Assembly: GCA_015179025.1 (NCBI GenBank)
Contig: WHUX01000048.1
Location: 186,001-250,000 of the forward strand
DNA: 64,000 nucleotides
Reading direction: 5' to 3'
Origin: Terfezia claveryi
Lineage: Eukaryota > Ascomycota > Pezizomycetes > Pezizales > Pezizaceae
Part shown: piece by piece, positions 10,340 to 23,821 of the stretch
How the letters are laid out: each line of letters starts with the position of its first letter
Position numbering within the stretch: position 1 is the stretch's first letter
The notes under the pieces: generated by a model
What the model was told of the DNA's origin: nothing
What the model saw: only the letters and a program-made list of their open reading frames with translations
Database searches by the model: none
Translations under genes and position numbers: made by a program

Positions 10340-13300
10340 AAAAAATGTGTCAGAATAGGCCTTGGCAAACAAACGTGTTAACGGGTCCAAGATCTGGGGA
10401 AATGGCCCATACCGCTTAAAATTGGATCAAGAAATATTAATAGCAACAGGAATCTTCTGCAGGCCAGCAGGAATGATTGGTTCTTGTTCGAGTTCGTAGG
10501 GAAAGAGATGTGTGAGATTGCACTTGTGTTTTGGTTTGGATCAGATGGAGACTATGAGTTACTCTGGATTCGCTGATCGATATGGAGCTGCCTTTGACAT
10601 TTCTTCCACTGGATTCTCCAAGGTTATATAATGAAGAAGAGCTACCTCGATTGTACTCGAGAGAGCAATCGATGTGGCAAGGCTGAGATGAACGCCGACA
10701 CTAAGCTTGGCTCTTTCTAAATCTGTTTCTCATCAGTATGCTTCCATGGGCAGGTCCATCTTCACGTACAGGGGGAATATGGATGTGCATCGGTCCTCTT
10801 TCCTTTGCTTGTCTAATGGACTGGCAATAAAGACCCCTATCAAAGCAAGAGGGCTAGATAAAGTTACAAGGGCCGAAAGTAATGAAACCCAGCCCCCTCG
10901 ATCGATAGAGAATAACACTAGGAACACTCGAATCCTGCAGAGAGAAACTGGTGCTCATGGTCTAAGGGCAGAGCACCATGAGTTACTGCTACATTTGCCG
11001 TGCATGGGGAATACATATTCACACTCATGCTCACTATGCAACATTATATTTGTGGTCCAGACACCCATTTCAGGAGCCGGCATCGATGCGTGAAAGGCAA
11101 ATCTCTACTTACTGCTTAAGCTTGGAGTGGCCTAACAGTGGTCAACTCAGTAGTTATGTTACTACAGAATCCTTAAGCTTAAGTTGCGTAACTACAGATA
11201 ATGTTAGGAGAATAGACTGGCAGGGATATGTCAATTTGAGCTCACTCCCATTTACCAGTCACCTCAGCCGCAATTGCTGATCTTCGGGCGTAGATTTGAC
11301 TTTAGACCAAGATGTCACTGGAGTTGCATATTATTAATCCGGATTTACATGCCCGGCCACATGGAAAAGCCTCTTGGGGTATTTACTCTGGCGCTGGCTC
11401 CGTCACGCTTGCGTATTTGCGATATCTTACCACGGTTAGCTTTACACTGCGCGTGGCTAGCTCCTCATTGCACAGCATCGACATATGGAACACATGGAAC
11501 TCGGCAATCATAACATAGCCCCTACATAGGATTTGTCCGTTCTTTGATCAACCAAGTCCTACTCGTGCCCAGCCGGCACGCCTGGGGCCTCTCTCTCACG
11601 CACAAACAGTCGTGGTGGCGTATATCGCGCATACACAATCCAGTTCAGCTAAGACGGGAAACCCCATTCATCTAGTCGTACATTCATGCATATACTTTCG
11701 CAATTCTATTACAGAATAGTCTTGTATCAAGTTCCAGGGGTTATAAAACCCATACAGGATCCACTCGTGCTAATCTAAGTCACTATTATTCTAGAAGGTT
11801 TCACCACATGCCCGCTTGATGTGAATCTTAGAGCTCCACGCGCCAGGATATGGTGGCAACATAATGTTTCTCCGGCACCGACATGAACCAGGATATATAT
11901 TTAGATTTCGTCCATATTTCTCCCCAGGCACAATAATGCGCACAAGCTTTGGAGGAATTTTATCATAGATTCACGCCAGGAGAGTTTTGTGACTATTAGG
12001 CAGCCGTTTGTCAGGGCTGCAAGAGCTTACTTCGGGAATCCCTCCCGTGCTTTCATGCAAAGATAGAACAGTCTCGTGTGGCAACCTTCTTTTACAAAGT
12101 AATGTGATGCATATGTAAACTGTACCTCCACACGACTAGCAATTGCCAGCATTGTAGCGGAACTATGGTATTGGTGGGAACGGAAAGGGGGAACCAGAAG
12201 ACCCTCTTGCAATTGACCCTCGCCCTAGATACTTTAAATGCATATTACTATGAACAGTTCTGCTTCCTCGCCTCTCTTATTTTTTTTCTCTATCATTTTG
12301 TCCCTACCTAGGACAAAATATCCATTTTCAGCGGCGAAATCCCAAATGTACAATTATAACATTGTCACTGGGCTTTTTGTGGAACTAAACTGGACCAGTC
12401 ATGGATCAGGTTAGTGAATATTAGTGGTCATTGTACTGCTTGGGCCCCTTAGTTTAACACATAAATGGGTGTAGTGGTAAGTGCAGGGAGACAGGCAGGG
12501 TTCATGTTCATCCGTGTTTATGCCGCGCGAAAACAGGGATACCCTCACTCCCGGTTACTACCTAAGTAGGATCTCTCTAAGCTAAGCTAAACTCATAACA
12601 TGAATAGGAACCTTTAGGTAAGGTCACGCTACCGAAAATCCATGACTAAGCTAGCCTATGCATAAATAAGCTCTTAGTAGCAAAAGCGAAGCTATGCGAA
12701 CGACTAGAGGCTTGGTATGAGACTAATGTGTTCCGCGGAACTATATATCCGTATTATGTCAGATGATCCATTCACATATAATACACGAAGTCAACCCCCA
12801 ACGCCCACATATAGGTCTATTTTCATTACGTTAAGAGCCAATAAGATATTCGATATTCCTTGAATTTGATTTTCGTATGGCTGACACACTAAATTCACAG
12901 CACTGAACCGGTGGGAATTCCCCGCATCATATGTACAGGTAGTGAACTTCGACGTACTGAAAACCTGGCTGTACGGAAGGGATTTGTCAGACCATCCCTG
13001 CACGCAGCTAAAGTACCCTGCCTATAGTGAAACTAAGCGGTACCGTATAACGATAGTGAAGAGATTTCCGCGCCTAATAAATTAAATCATAGCAAAACTG
13101 TATTGGCTACAGTGAAACTAGTAGTGCGCTAAAAAAAGAAAAAAAAAGAAAATGGAAGCTAATGATAATGGAAAACACAGGGAATAAACCAGACTACACG
13201 GAATATACTTGATGTAATACATGTACATACAATACAAGAATGACAAGAATTCACCTTGGAATAGAAAGGTAGAGCTTCAAATAAAAACTAAGAAAGTGAC

Positions 13301-15110
13301 GGGCCAGAGTGTGGTTGCAGCCAAATGACTACATCCTATCTTTTTACTCCTTTAATTGGCGGGCACGTGACATCTTGTATTGCGAAACCTGGGTATAACG
13401 AAGGAAAGAGGTCGGAATCTTGGCATTCGTTAGGTTTGCCTGTATGCGAGCTTCCTTCCATGCACGCGTTAATTTCGAAATGTGCCACCCCTGCAAGCAA
13501 TAAGTACCGAGTGTTGCTTGCTTTTTTAAAAAAACAAAGTCTACCTGCTGTCACTCGCTATAACGAACCTCACAATTGCGGATTTCTTGCTATACTGGAC
13601 GGATATGAGGCTTCAGGATTTCATACCTGCAAATTTCCTCTTGTTAATACAGACATAGTGCAAGGTTTTCTCACCCCTGTCCCTATATGTACCTTTTCCA
13701 CATCCTATAACGGACAGAGCTTGTTCTAGGTATAGTAGTCTTTACCCTTTGTCGTTCTACACCAAAACATACCAACTTTGCGACAAATACTAAAAACGAT
13801 CAACACCTTGAATTAAGTTTGCACAAAGCTCTAAAATTTAATTACTTTCAAGGACTCAAGCCTCATGCTGTTTAATTGCACTGTAAATGGGAAATGCTCA
13901 ACGAGAAGTATAAAGAGTGCAAGTACCTCTAACACAAATTTGTATGACAACACCATATATTTATGCTTCTAACGCTGCCAGCCGATGGAATACCAGTCCA
14001 GATGATTTTATATCAGTATTGCTGGTACTGTATTGTATTTGGCATATCTAGAGCTCATACTCTTCCGCCAGGCTTAACCTTGTCCCTTTTTGTTCCAGAA
14101 CCCTAGCTATCCTGGTCAGGAGGGGTTGGATTTTGACCATCTGGTATGACTGCATATGTACCCGCAGCTGGCTTACGATAATGGCGGGGTGCTTTCCGTT
14201 AAATAGTCTCGGTAGTTTACCTTGTAAACGTACAGCCCCTTGTGCTTCATACAAACTTTAAAGTAAGACAACTTAAACGTGAAAAAGAGCATGCCTTGCT
14301 ACATGCAACCAGACTAGCCTTGCTATGCTCGGGAATAAGCTGACCTGAGTTAGCTGAAATATCAACTGACCAAGTAGTACAAGGCATGCCATTCGATACA
14401 AGCACTCTTACTGTTTCCCCTTCAGCAGTGTGTGATTATGAGAAAATTTTATTTCGCTGTTTTCAATTCATTTCCTCCTGCTTTGAAGAAAAGCTAATCC
14501 TGAGCCGGAAAACCATAAGCACACGAATTCTAGCACTCCGTGGGCTTCTGCCTCTTCACTTATGGATGGATTATAAATCTAAACACCGTCCTCTCCGACA
14601 ACTAGGCCTAGCGGCCGAACCCCTGATTTAACGAATCCCCTTTCTTTCTCAACAACTGCGCCTCTCTTATGCTTTCCCCCTCCACAGTTCCCGGACTATA
14701 ATTGACAATTAAAAGGCTAGCACCTGGGAGAATAAGCGATTTTACTCAAGCTAAGCACGCAAACGAGAGGTTAAGTGACTTTGGAAAGCATTCTTTGGAT
14801 GAGCAGGGCCATCCGGTATTACCTTTTAAATCGAAGGATAAGTTGTCACCACCAACTACCACTTCATTGTCTTGGGCTCATATTCTGAAGCTCTTCTTCC
14901 CTCACCCAAGCGCAGTCAAGCCCGCACTATCCCATTAGCCGAGCTTATTTCTGACCCGTACCTAATGCTTTAGACGTCCTAGAAATCCCAGAAGAAGCAA
15001 TTGACATTGGAGGCCTGGGTTCAGTCAAGTGGAAGTCGCTAGGGGGAGCAAATTGGGTTGCGACAAGGGGGCTTAGATACATTAGTAGGTATTCGGGTAT
15101 AGCAGGCGAT
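10340..15110. other. Gene desert
   Basis: No supportable gene. It contains a dispersed block at 12573-12615 shared with 54169-54212, a tRNA-like promoter-box fragment near 12470-12515 (TGTAGTGGTAAGTGC then GGTTCATGTTC, spaced too closely for a real tRNA), an A-rich tract at 13131-13151, micro-element ends at about 13188-13196 and 14304-14315, and several CTATAACG-type motifs at 13390-13720 that resemble pogo-type terminal sequences. Confidence 0.5.
12573..12615 (+). repeat. Dispersed repeat copy 1 (CTCTAAGCTAAGCTAAA…)
   Basis: About 43 bp beginning TCTCTAAGCTAAGCTAAA and ending AATAGGAACCTTTA. It matches 54169-54212 with one 3-bp indel and two or three substitutions. Orientation is the same in both places. 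I see no element boundaries. Confidence 0.7.
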
Positions 15111-15115
15111 CTGTA

Positions 15116-15690
15116 CAGTCAAACCTTGCTATACCGGTCGACCGAAATCTGGCATTTTCTGTCCGGTATAGCAAGGATCCGGTATAAAATAATACAAGGG
15201 TACTTATGTAGCACAAGACAAATGACTCGAGGAGATGGAGGAAAAATGACGCTTTATTTCCAGGCATGCGAAATGATTCTACAAAGTCAAGTTGATTCTT
15301 TTACTTTGGGGGATGTCTACAATTGTGATGAGGACGAATTTGACCAAATACTTTGAAGCACTGCCGGTGTCCTCCCCTCAGCATCCTACTACCATGCGCA
15401 ATACATTTGAAGTTTCGGACATAGTTTCTAGCCTTCAGACCATTGCACTTTCTCTCTAAGTCACCAACTGAACAACCGACAGTAGCAGACTTTGCATGGA
15501 TGGCTTCATCACGTTCCAGCTCGTAATTGTTGTTTGGAGAGGGGGAAAGCCAGGGCGCGTTTTTTTTGTCACATGTATCTACTTAAGGATTTCGTTATAG
15601 CAAGGGCAAAATATATGTAGATAGTAGTAACTTCTCTGTATTCCGCTGTCCGGTCTGGAATAAGCAAAAATCCGTTATAGCAAGGGTGTT
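15116..15690 (+). mobile_element. pogo/Fot1-like DNA transposon relic
   Basis: The left end TA-CAGTCAAACCTTGCTATACCGG is mirrored by CCGTTATAGCAAGGGTG near 15672-15688 and by a second CGTTATAGCAAGGG near 15593, so the right boundary is ambiguous. Inside, a plus-strand frame ending at 15356 contains GDVYNCDEDEF, resembling the N-x-DE-x-x-F/L block before the first catalytic Asp of pogo-type DDE transposases. Everything else of the transposase is lost. The class assignment rests on the end sequence, the TA and this one block. Confidence 0.45.
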
Positions 15691-15699
15691 TAGGTGAAA

Positions 15700-17130
15700 A
15701 GTGCTTAGTATATAGGCTGTGTTTCTGAACAAAAATTGAGTGCATATAACACGTTGAAGAAGTCGGGCAATCTTTATGATCACAATGTCGCCCAGAAAAA
15801 AGCAAATAAAATGCTAGATAAGAAAAGAAGAGAAAGTTAAAGAGTCATCAATCACCGTTAAGAGAGTTGTGTTCTCTACAAATAACACCGCAGCCCATCT
15901 GTGTTGGGGAAAACTCACAACCCCGTACAGGTGATACATGTATGTACTGCACTCGTACCGGCATTGGAACAATACATACCTATTAATACCAGTCCTCACT
16001 TAGAATGTGGCTCAGCCCCCGCCTACCATTTCGCAACTTTGATTACAACCCCTGTTCTCCACGGTCTGTACGCAATGTCTTCAAGCATTGGGATTTGTGA
16101 TGCCCTGATGTTTTCGGCCTGTTTTGTTCTAATCACATTACCGATAGGTTATTTGAATTTTCTTCGGCTCAAGATGAATCATATCGCCAATAGTCGAACC
16201 AAAAGCATATAAACAAAGTTAGTGGATGTGTGAGTGATTATTTGTCGGTTAATTGTACACATCATAACATGCAGCTAGGCTCTCCATCTGTACCTAATAT
16301 ATTATTGACCAGTTTTGGGAAATAGGTCCAGGTCAGCTTCCCCGGAAACTCTCACATCCGGATCCTTCCTCTACCGGAACCTTTAACAGACGACCCCAAC
16401 GTTCCTTCTCACTTTGCTTGCAAAGGTAACTAGGGCCTTGCACAATTGATCGACAATTCAAACAAATTCTTCATTTAACGATAGAACATGGAAGTCGGCA
16501 ACAAACCGCGATGAAACGAATCAGTCTTGATCTCACGCCGCCTCGACATAATTTGAAGATATGAATCATGAGTACTAGGAAAAGCGAGGGGTTGGGGGAA
16601 ATACACACCAACATGGGTCCTTGAAATTTCAAAGAAGACGCATGAGCAGAACCATGCATCAGAGGAAAGACGACGACCAGCAAAGGAATATTAGACTAGG
16701 AAATTAGAGACGGGAATAACTGAATGGACGGTGGGAATCAAACAAAGTGCAAGCAATATGGAGTAGAAATTTGGCAGAAGGTGGCGTATAGGGAATGGAA
16801 AGAGCGACATGAAGTAAAATATCGGATGCCAGGCTGGAGGGGAAAAAGAACGTATTGACAACAAGCCGAACAGCATGACTAAGGAGAAAGAAATTGCAGT
16901 TCTCTGGAAATTTCAGCGAGAGAAATAATGGGATGGATGATGGGGGTGGGGGTCGATGATATAACCTATCAGAGTACCATTGTATTGCACTGATAGCGGG
17001 TGGACATGGAAATCTTAGGCACTCCTGTTAATTTGAGACCACCTCTCATCAAAATTGGTGGATAATTAACGGCAGATTGGAGTAGGAATGCCAACTTAAA
17101 GGGCTCAGTGGGGGGAGCATATGGTGCCGA
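15700..17130. other. Gene-free stretch
   Basis: No gene or repeat stands out over 1.4 kb. Open frames are short and present on both strands, without intron signals or recognisable domains. Confidence 0.5.
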
Positions 17131-17138
17131 AGGTACCC

Positions 17139-17723
17139 TCATTTGTTGTGCAAAAATTCCATGGGCTTGGGAATTTCCATGGTCTCAAAGAGTCGTGCAT
17201 ACACGGAGCCGCCATCCTTTCCGGATTCGTGATCAATATATCTTTGTAGCATCAGGGGTGCCTCTCCATGCTCCTCAGCGGAATTTGTGGAGCTAAATGA
17301 GGGGTGAAATATATTAGGCTTCTGTGGGATAACCATGGCTAATGCTTCAAAAGTTCGACCAAATGCGGACTGACCGGCCGTTTCTGATCCCTCAATCTTT
17401 TCTCTCAATCGTGGAGGTGACCGTTGATGTTCCCCTGTTGGTAGGGTTGCAAGGACAGTATCAAGATACTGAGACAGGATTGGTTGTTGTGCATATAGGA
17501 CACCCAGCTCAGTCTGGTCATGATCAGCGGATCGCGAATATAGCCGGCCAGAGATGCAGCTCCCATCGTCTCCTATCTCCTGTAGGTAGCCCGTCAACTG
17601 CGGAGGATATAAGTCCAGATTCACACGGATGTTAACGTTTATAGTGCTTCCAATTGCCGGTGCGGGGTGAGCTACATGTCCTTGGTTCTGTTGCCCTAGG
17701 GGGAATCCAGCAGACTGTTGCAT
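17139..17723 (-). CDS. Small protein with repeated YL/DGG-type motifs (family member B)
   Basis: A 194-residue frame from MQQSAGFPLG. The open frame extends 26 codons further upstream, but that stretch follows a plausible leader intron (GTAAATATCC…TATCCAG), so I prefer this start. The C-terminal QRYIDHESGKDGGSVYARL matches the motif ending the proteins at 9949-10326 and 49791-50066. Three weaker copies precede it: LTGYLQEIGDDGSCISGRLY at about residues 43-62, ILSQYLDTVLATL near 82-94, and REKIEGSETAGQSAFGRTFE near 107-126. It therefore looks like a tandem array of a 20-25-residue unit. There is no signal peptide or membrane helix. The family is unrecognised and the function unknown. Confidence 0.6.
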   Translation of the reverse strand: MQQSAGFPLGQQNQGHVAHPAPAIGSTINVNIRVNLDLYPPQLTGYLQEIGDDGSCISGRLYSRSADHDQTELGVLYAQQPILSQYLDTVLATLPTGEHQRSPPRLREKIEGSETAGQSAFGRTFEALAMVIPQKPNIFHPSFSSTNSAEEHGEAPLMLQRYIDHESGKDGGSVYARLFETMEIPKPMEFLHNK

Positions 17724-17829
17724 GTTGCTGGTGATTCGGATTATTGGTTTCCTAGTGGGAAATTGGCTATCCCACGACAGAGGCTGGATATGCAAAAGCA
17801 CTTAGGATATTTACCTAGGATATTTACCT

Positions 17830-20800
17830 TCTTAGCTTGTTTTATTTGCTGTAGTATATTGGTGGTCAAGTTGATTTAGGATATGATGAGAGAATAAGAG
17901 TAGGTCAGAAAGAGGGTAGGTCCCTAGATTTCGATTCCATATACCTATTAATGGTCTCGCTCGAGTGATAGCAGTAACGGTGGAAGATTATTGCTAAATG
18001 TGTTTATAATCGAGGTTCCGGAGCTGCAGCATCAACTGGTATCTCTAAAGCAGCCGGGAGCGTGGGAATTTATACCAGAGTAGCCGTATTATATTTTTTC
18101 TTTTGTCGTTTCCCTTAGTAAGCCTCGAATGATCATGGAGCTGATTCAAATGTGTTTCAAGAACGATATGGTAACCGGAGAAATCACAGTTTGCCAAATA
18201 GTTCCAAGCTTGTGCAACTAAAACTCATTGCCTCCTCTTACCTAACGTTTTGGTTCCAGAATCGGGCCCAGACATCTGCGAAAAATCTTCACGGGTTCAG
18301 CAAGTTGGAGCTTTCATGAACCAAAAACATTCATGTCAAAGCCAAGCAGTGCCTACAGTAACCCTGTCTCGTATTATGTGTGTTAATATCCAAACTATGT
18401 TTTATTGACAGGCCTAGGCACATCTGCCATACACATGTGAAATTTCAATATTGCTCCACATCACCAGTCCATCTCGACCCTAAAACCTATCACCGCAATG
18501 AACCCTGACCCCATATGCACTTAGATTTATCCTTGCCGCTGAACTTTTCTATTTACCTCCTAGGAAAGGAACTTGCAGCTTTTGTGCTAATGGTTTGATG
18601 TTAACTAATCAAACTATACATATATACCAGCCCACACTCAACCAATTGCGTTTCTAGTCGATTGGCTATATAACATTTCAGAATATTTACTAATCGAGGC
18701 AAATAAACAAAACCTAAGAAGTAACCTCTCTCATCTATGAATATTTCGTAACGGAGGGCATGGATACGATCCTATGGTAACCGATCCAGAGGAACTATAT
18801 ATCAATGACCTTTGCAAACGCCCCCAACACCGTTGTTGATGATTAGCCGTGTCTACCTCAGCCTAAAAAATACTATTCAACTTGTTACGTACTTGCTGCA
18901 ACGCCGTTCTTCATTCATGCTGACAACTCTCAACTCAACCTATCTATCAGCCTTCAACTGTTAAAATGTCGTAATTGATACCGGTTTATCAAGAAATTGA
19001 GGTTTTACTTCATGCTTGGTAGCCTTATCAGCACGTTGTGCGGGACAGTCAGGCCTGTAGATATCTAGGCCCCTACATATCCAGCTGAGTCCAAGTCTAT
19101 AGAGGCACAGTTCGACACAAAACTGCGAACAACCAACCACACATATTCATGAATTCAGCCGAAGTTAACCGCTGCAGCCTCGAGAACCCAACAGTCACGA
19201 GAACACCTGCATATTACCATGGTCAAGAATGGGTGTATTAAAATTGGCGTCTTTCTTAGGTTTATTTCTCAAAATCAAAACCTTCTGTCAATCATCCTAG
19301 TATTATCCTGCCATAGAGTCCACTGTTCTCATCCACCTATAATGGCTTGCAGTTGGCGAGGACGTGTTACACCAATACCCGCTATCTTTATATATATCTG
19401 CCAGATTTCGTATTCAATAGCACTTCTTGTGCAAAAGCTTCCTCAGACTCGGGCAAGCATTATACAGAGCTTACCTGACTGTCCCTTTTGTGAATACATT
19501 AGTTGACATTGCTTACATAGTACTTATACCTCACTAGGTTATGGACACGGTGTCTTGAAAGGCTGAGCTTACTCAACGGGACATACTAGGATTAAATGTA
19601 GTCTTCAAGTCTCATGTGGTCGGAGAAACTCATACCTAGTCTGGTTGGAAAAACCCCTCCTGTGTGCATGCCTTGTGTGTGACTTCCTATTTTGCATAGC
19701 ACGTGCTACCAAAACCTAATCCCTCACATGATTTAGCTGTATTTTTGTATTGATGAGATGACTTAGACATTTTTAATATAAAACGAAGCCGTAGACTTCA
19801 CTTCAGTCCTTACATCTAAAATTTTGCTGGCGTCGCTGCCTTGTGAAATCAGTTTTTGATATCTCTCACCTCTGGCTAGTTTCAAAACTTGTCGTCCTAT
19901 ATCACACTTCTAGTTAGAAGATATTTCCGGTATGACACATACACAATCGGTGCATACTTACAGCATTACAGCCAATTATACGAAGCCTTCATGCACCACC
20001 ACAACTCTCAGAAGTTTGTTATTCTATAATTGCTTTCTTTTCCCTCCCTAGTTGCACAGGTTATACGATATCATGGAGGCTCTTAAATTTTCAAAGATAA
20101 GGTATGTCTTGAATTTATGTATGCAAGCCTCAGCCCCGTGTCCAAACGTCTTCAGCTTTTGAGTATAATATCCCCATCGCCGAAGCTAACCACCTATTTT
20201 CTGGAGTAGTTGGAGCTTTACCAATGCGATACATTAGCAACTTTTACACACCTTGTATACATGATTGACGTAAAAGCATACAATGACACAATGGGAATGG
20301 CTTAGATGCCAACTCGGAATTCACCATAGGTTTAGGTTTCATTAGGCTCTTGCATTGACCACGATATTGCCCCACCAGGTTTGCTACAACTCGTTAAAAT
20401 TCGAGGCACATTGCTGCCATGCAACCTATGAAACCCCCATCCTCTGTATAACGGATAGATTGTGTTGAATATATTCATTAATATAAGTGATCTAATTCGC
20501 CATTGAGAACTCCGGTGCTAGACTGAAAGACACCTCTGTTGCGTGGGATACAAGACAAAACTGTTTTCCATGATCGTATGCAGGTGGTAATATTATATCA
20601 TAAAAATCTAGCAATCATAACCATCCATCGTCATAACGGATAATCTAGCGAGTTGGGTAGGTTCCATTCGAGTTGGGTAGGTTCCATTCATGCCTCCCTG
20701 CAGCCGTAGTTGTAGCTAGTTCAATCAAATTCCAGGTTTAGCCGGCCACCTAGCATTGATTGCCCCTTCTTGTTTGTGAGACGGTCACGACGGATATACC

Positions 20801-23200
20801 GGCACATGGCATGGCATGTTCATGCTGGCCCTGTTGTATGTAGACCAGGATAGGTCATATCCCTGCCTTGGGTCTGGGTTCCGCAAGTTGTAAGTATTGG
20901 CTGGGACGTACGGAGAACATGCATGATTGATTATTCCGCCGCAACCACCTAAAATTTATATCGCATTATAATATGTTCTCCGTCCATTTACTAGCCAAGT
21001 CATATCTAGATAGGGACGCCAATCCTATTACATAGTAAATATAACAGAAGGCTATAAACGTGTACATGCGGGCATCACCAGTACATCTCGCATCTGGGTG
21101 CTCTGTTTGTAAAGTGCGTCGGTTCGAGTATACCGCTCCCGCCTCATGAGCTTCGGATAACTGCTGTCGTGCATAAGCACAGCCGTACACAACACGCGGA
21201 TTGGAGCTCATAATGTATTCATATGGAACTTCCATTCATATATTAGTTATGTCAGGATACCCTTGCTTGAGTGCCTTGTAATAGTGAGCAAGGTTACTCA
21301 AGTGGCTCGCGGACTATGCAAGGTGAGCTAAAAGACCAACTTTACTTAGGTGTACATCTCAATATAATAATAGATACATATAGCATGCACTCATACAGAT
21401 GAACATACTTACTATGGTGCACAGTAGCTTGATGAGGCTATTTATCACTGTACATAACACAGGCAGCAGCTAAGTACCTCTTACTGCATCCGGCGATATC
21501 TTTTAATAATTTCCTGGGTGAATGTAGTCGAAGGTAACAAGATTTTGCCAGTACTAGTCACAAAAGTACTCTTGTTCCTCAGCACTGCATCGCAGAAGTG
21601 ATTTAATCAACATTACGTGCAGCAAGCCACGTTGCTGCGGCCTCGGCTATCGATCTGGTCTAACGTGTCACAACTTGGAATATTCGATCGAGCAACCTTC
21701 CGTTATAAGGCAATTTATCGCATGTACATGACTGAGATGTGAGTAATCCGGCTGGGCAGCTACTTAACTACTTAGTACTTATCGATCTCGATCCATTCGA
21801 ACATTGCGCGATAGAGCCATAGCTACACGACGGCTCTAACAGTATGTGCAATGCCACATTGAACATCGCGCCATGCCTAGCAGTGATAGGGAATACGCCC
21901 TCTAGAATAATTTCGAATTCATAATCAAGAATGAGAAGTCAGAAGTGACCGCACCATATATATCTCGGTGCAGTCCTAAACGCTTGTGAGAATATATAGT
22001 ATATCTGTAAACCGTATACACATCACAGTCCGTGAGATCTAGCCTTCGGAAGCGTATCACACCCAATTGCTCCTTTTGCCAGTACTATCAACGACATTCA
22101 CAGGAGGCCGAACTCTTATATAATTTCCATGTCATTGGCTCCTACCAATGAAGACAATATGATACATGCATAAGTATTACGACAGCAGCAGAACCAGCGC
22201 TGGCCTTCATAGTGGAAATTCAACTGATCAGGACACTAAGCCCTTGAACATATGGAGCTCCACGATTCCTGCTCAATTTTATGAAGCAATAGGTACTGGG
22301 TATACGAGATTATACCACACCAGATCATATTATGCATAAAACTTGAACTTATGCTGTCCTAAACTTAACACCTTGCAATATGAGAATAATAATAGCAGGG
22401 TTTTCCTTCGACTATGCGCAATATACTAAGAGCAATAGAATGAAATTCTTATAGGTACTTAGTACTTAGTTTTCTCCAGTTGCAAAATGTAGTTTACTAC
22501 ACGATAACTATATGGCGGAACCATACATATCCAGTCATGACTGCAACAGTCCCATACATGAAAGGAAGGGACAAAGGGAATTAATGGGGCAGCTGAGTTC
22601 GCTATAATAACTTCACCGGTAATTTACTGACTGCTTGGTAAGTACCCTAAACACAGATGCATAAGTATGCATATTAGTGATCCTGGAGTAAGTATTCGGG
22701 TAGTACGAAATCAATAATAGGTGCCATTATAGGTTTTAAGCATATCTGCAGTAATCACAAAAAGACGAGTCGTTGCTCGTATATGTGGAGATTCAGATGG
22801 ATATATATCGTTACAAAGTGCAGGATAGATGATAACAGCCCTGAATGATGGTAAGAAAAAGGGACCGACTTCGACCGATATCGAAGACCATGTCCTTAGA
22901 TTATCAGAAAGCGTCCAAGATGACGATTCATCATGTGCGGAGCGTATCATCACGCTTGCTGGTGAAGAGTAGAAGTCTAGCACTAACAGGTAGATCGATG
23001 GGAATTTAATTTGATATTTGGGAACGGGAAATTCGTTATATTACCGGGACTTGAAGCCACAGGCCACAAGGCTCTCACAATCGGATGAATCCTGGAGCAG
23101 TAATCGAGGTTAAAGCACTAAAGATAATTATTCTACAACTTTTGTTCTGTTCTGGTACTCTACTTCGACTTGTGGCTGCGACCTGCGATACCTTGAATCG
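17830..23200. other. Gene desert, about 5.4 kb
   Basis: No gene is supported. It contains a micro-element end at 19638-19649 followed by CCCCTCCTGTG, and a perfect 20-bp tandem duplication at 20650-20689. Open frames at 19219-19506, 20966-21235 and 22711-22983 lack recognisable domains. Confidence 0.5.
20650..20689 (+). repeat. 2 x 20-bp tandem duplication
   Basis: GAGTTGGGTAGGTTCCATTC occurs twice head to tail with no mismatch. Confidence 0.85.
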
Positions 23201-23412
23201 TGGTGGCTAAAAACCCTACTTTTAAGCCCTGAGACGCACACAACCGTCACAAAAGACGGCTAGCTTCATTTTCTGCCAAGCCACACACAACTAACTACCG
23301 CCGAAAGTTCCACCGTACGACCAACGACCACTCGACGACAAACGCCCCTCGACGACGATTGAACCCCTGCGTTCAGCTCCTTAGGCGACTTAACTTCTCG
23401 GTTCAGATTTAG

Positions 23413-23809
23413 GTACGTTGGTATTTTTGTTTTCGGTAAGAGGAATGGGGGAAAGTGGGGAAATGGGGGGAAGTGGGGGAATGAGGAGGAACGAGGAAAA
23501 CGATATGCGGGATGACTTCGACTCCGCAAATGGTTACTTCGTTGCGACATCGGTAAATAGGGGAGAGGGAAAGTAATGCAAGAGTTGGTGAAGCTACTTG
23601 TTCGACCTCGCGGAGTCCAACTTCTACATTTCCGACTTCAATGATCTCCCAAGATCTCCCTGACTTTCAGTTTCAATGACTCATAGCTTCTTTCTTTTCT
23701 CTCTGCTCGTCTCTCGACTTTCTCATCTCCTTACTCTTATAGTTCGATACACACCCGGGAGCTAGTCTCATCTCCAGAGTAATATTTGCTAACACTCATA
23801 TTCTGATAG
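23413..23809 (+). other. Probable leader intron of RPS8
   Basis: A branch-site CTAAC at 23789-23793 and an acceptor CTGATAG ending at 23809 lie 12 nt before the RPS8 ATG. Possible donors are GTACGT at 23413 or GTAAGA at 23436; GTAAAT near 23550 is weaker. The intron would be about 375-397 nt. Leader or start-proximal introns are common in fungal ribosomal protein genes. The donor choice is not settled by sequence alone. Confidence 0.55.
23447..23479 (+). promoter_or_regulatory. Potential G-quadruplex in RPS8 leader region
   Basis: Four G runs of 5, 4, 6 and 5 bases at 23447-23451, 23457-23460, 23465-23470 and 23475-23479, separated by 4-5-nt loops, on the RPS8 sense strand. Depending on the donor used it lies in the leader exon or at the start of the leader intron. 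Confidence 0.55.
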
Positions 23810-23821
23810 AAAAAAGCAAAC

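Noticed and set aside
12470..12515. tRNA or tRNA-derived SINE head (TAGTGGTAAGTG and GGTTCATGTTC)
   Set aside because: Box spacing is about 30 bp instead of the more than 40 expected, and no acceptor stem pairs. At best a fragment.
20966..21235. 89-codon minus-strand frame with EAHEAGAVYSNR as a fifth member of the DGG family
   Set aside because: Lacks the YL-EP start and the DGG, and ends in an unrelated hydrophobic stretch. The similarity is within chance.
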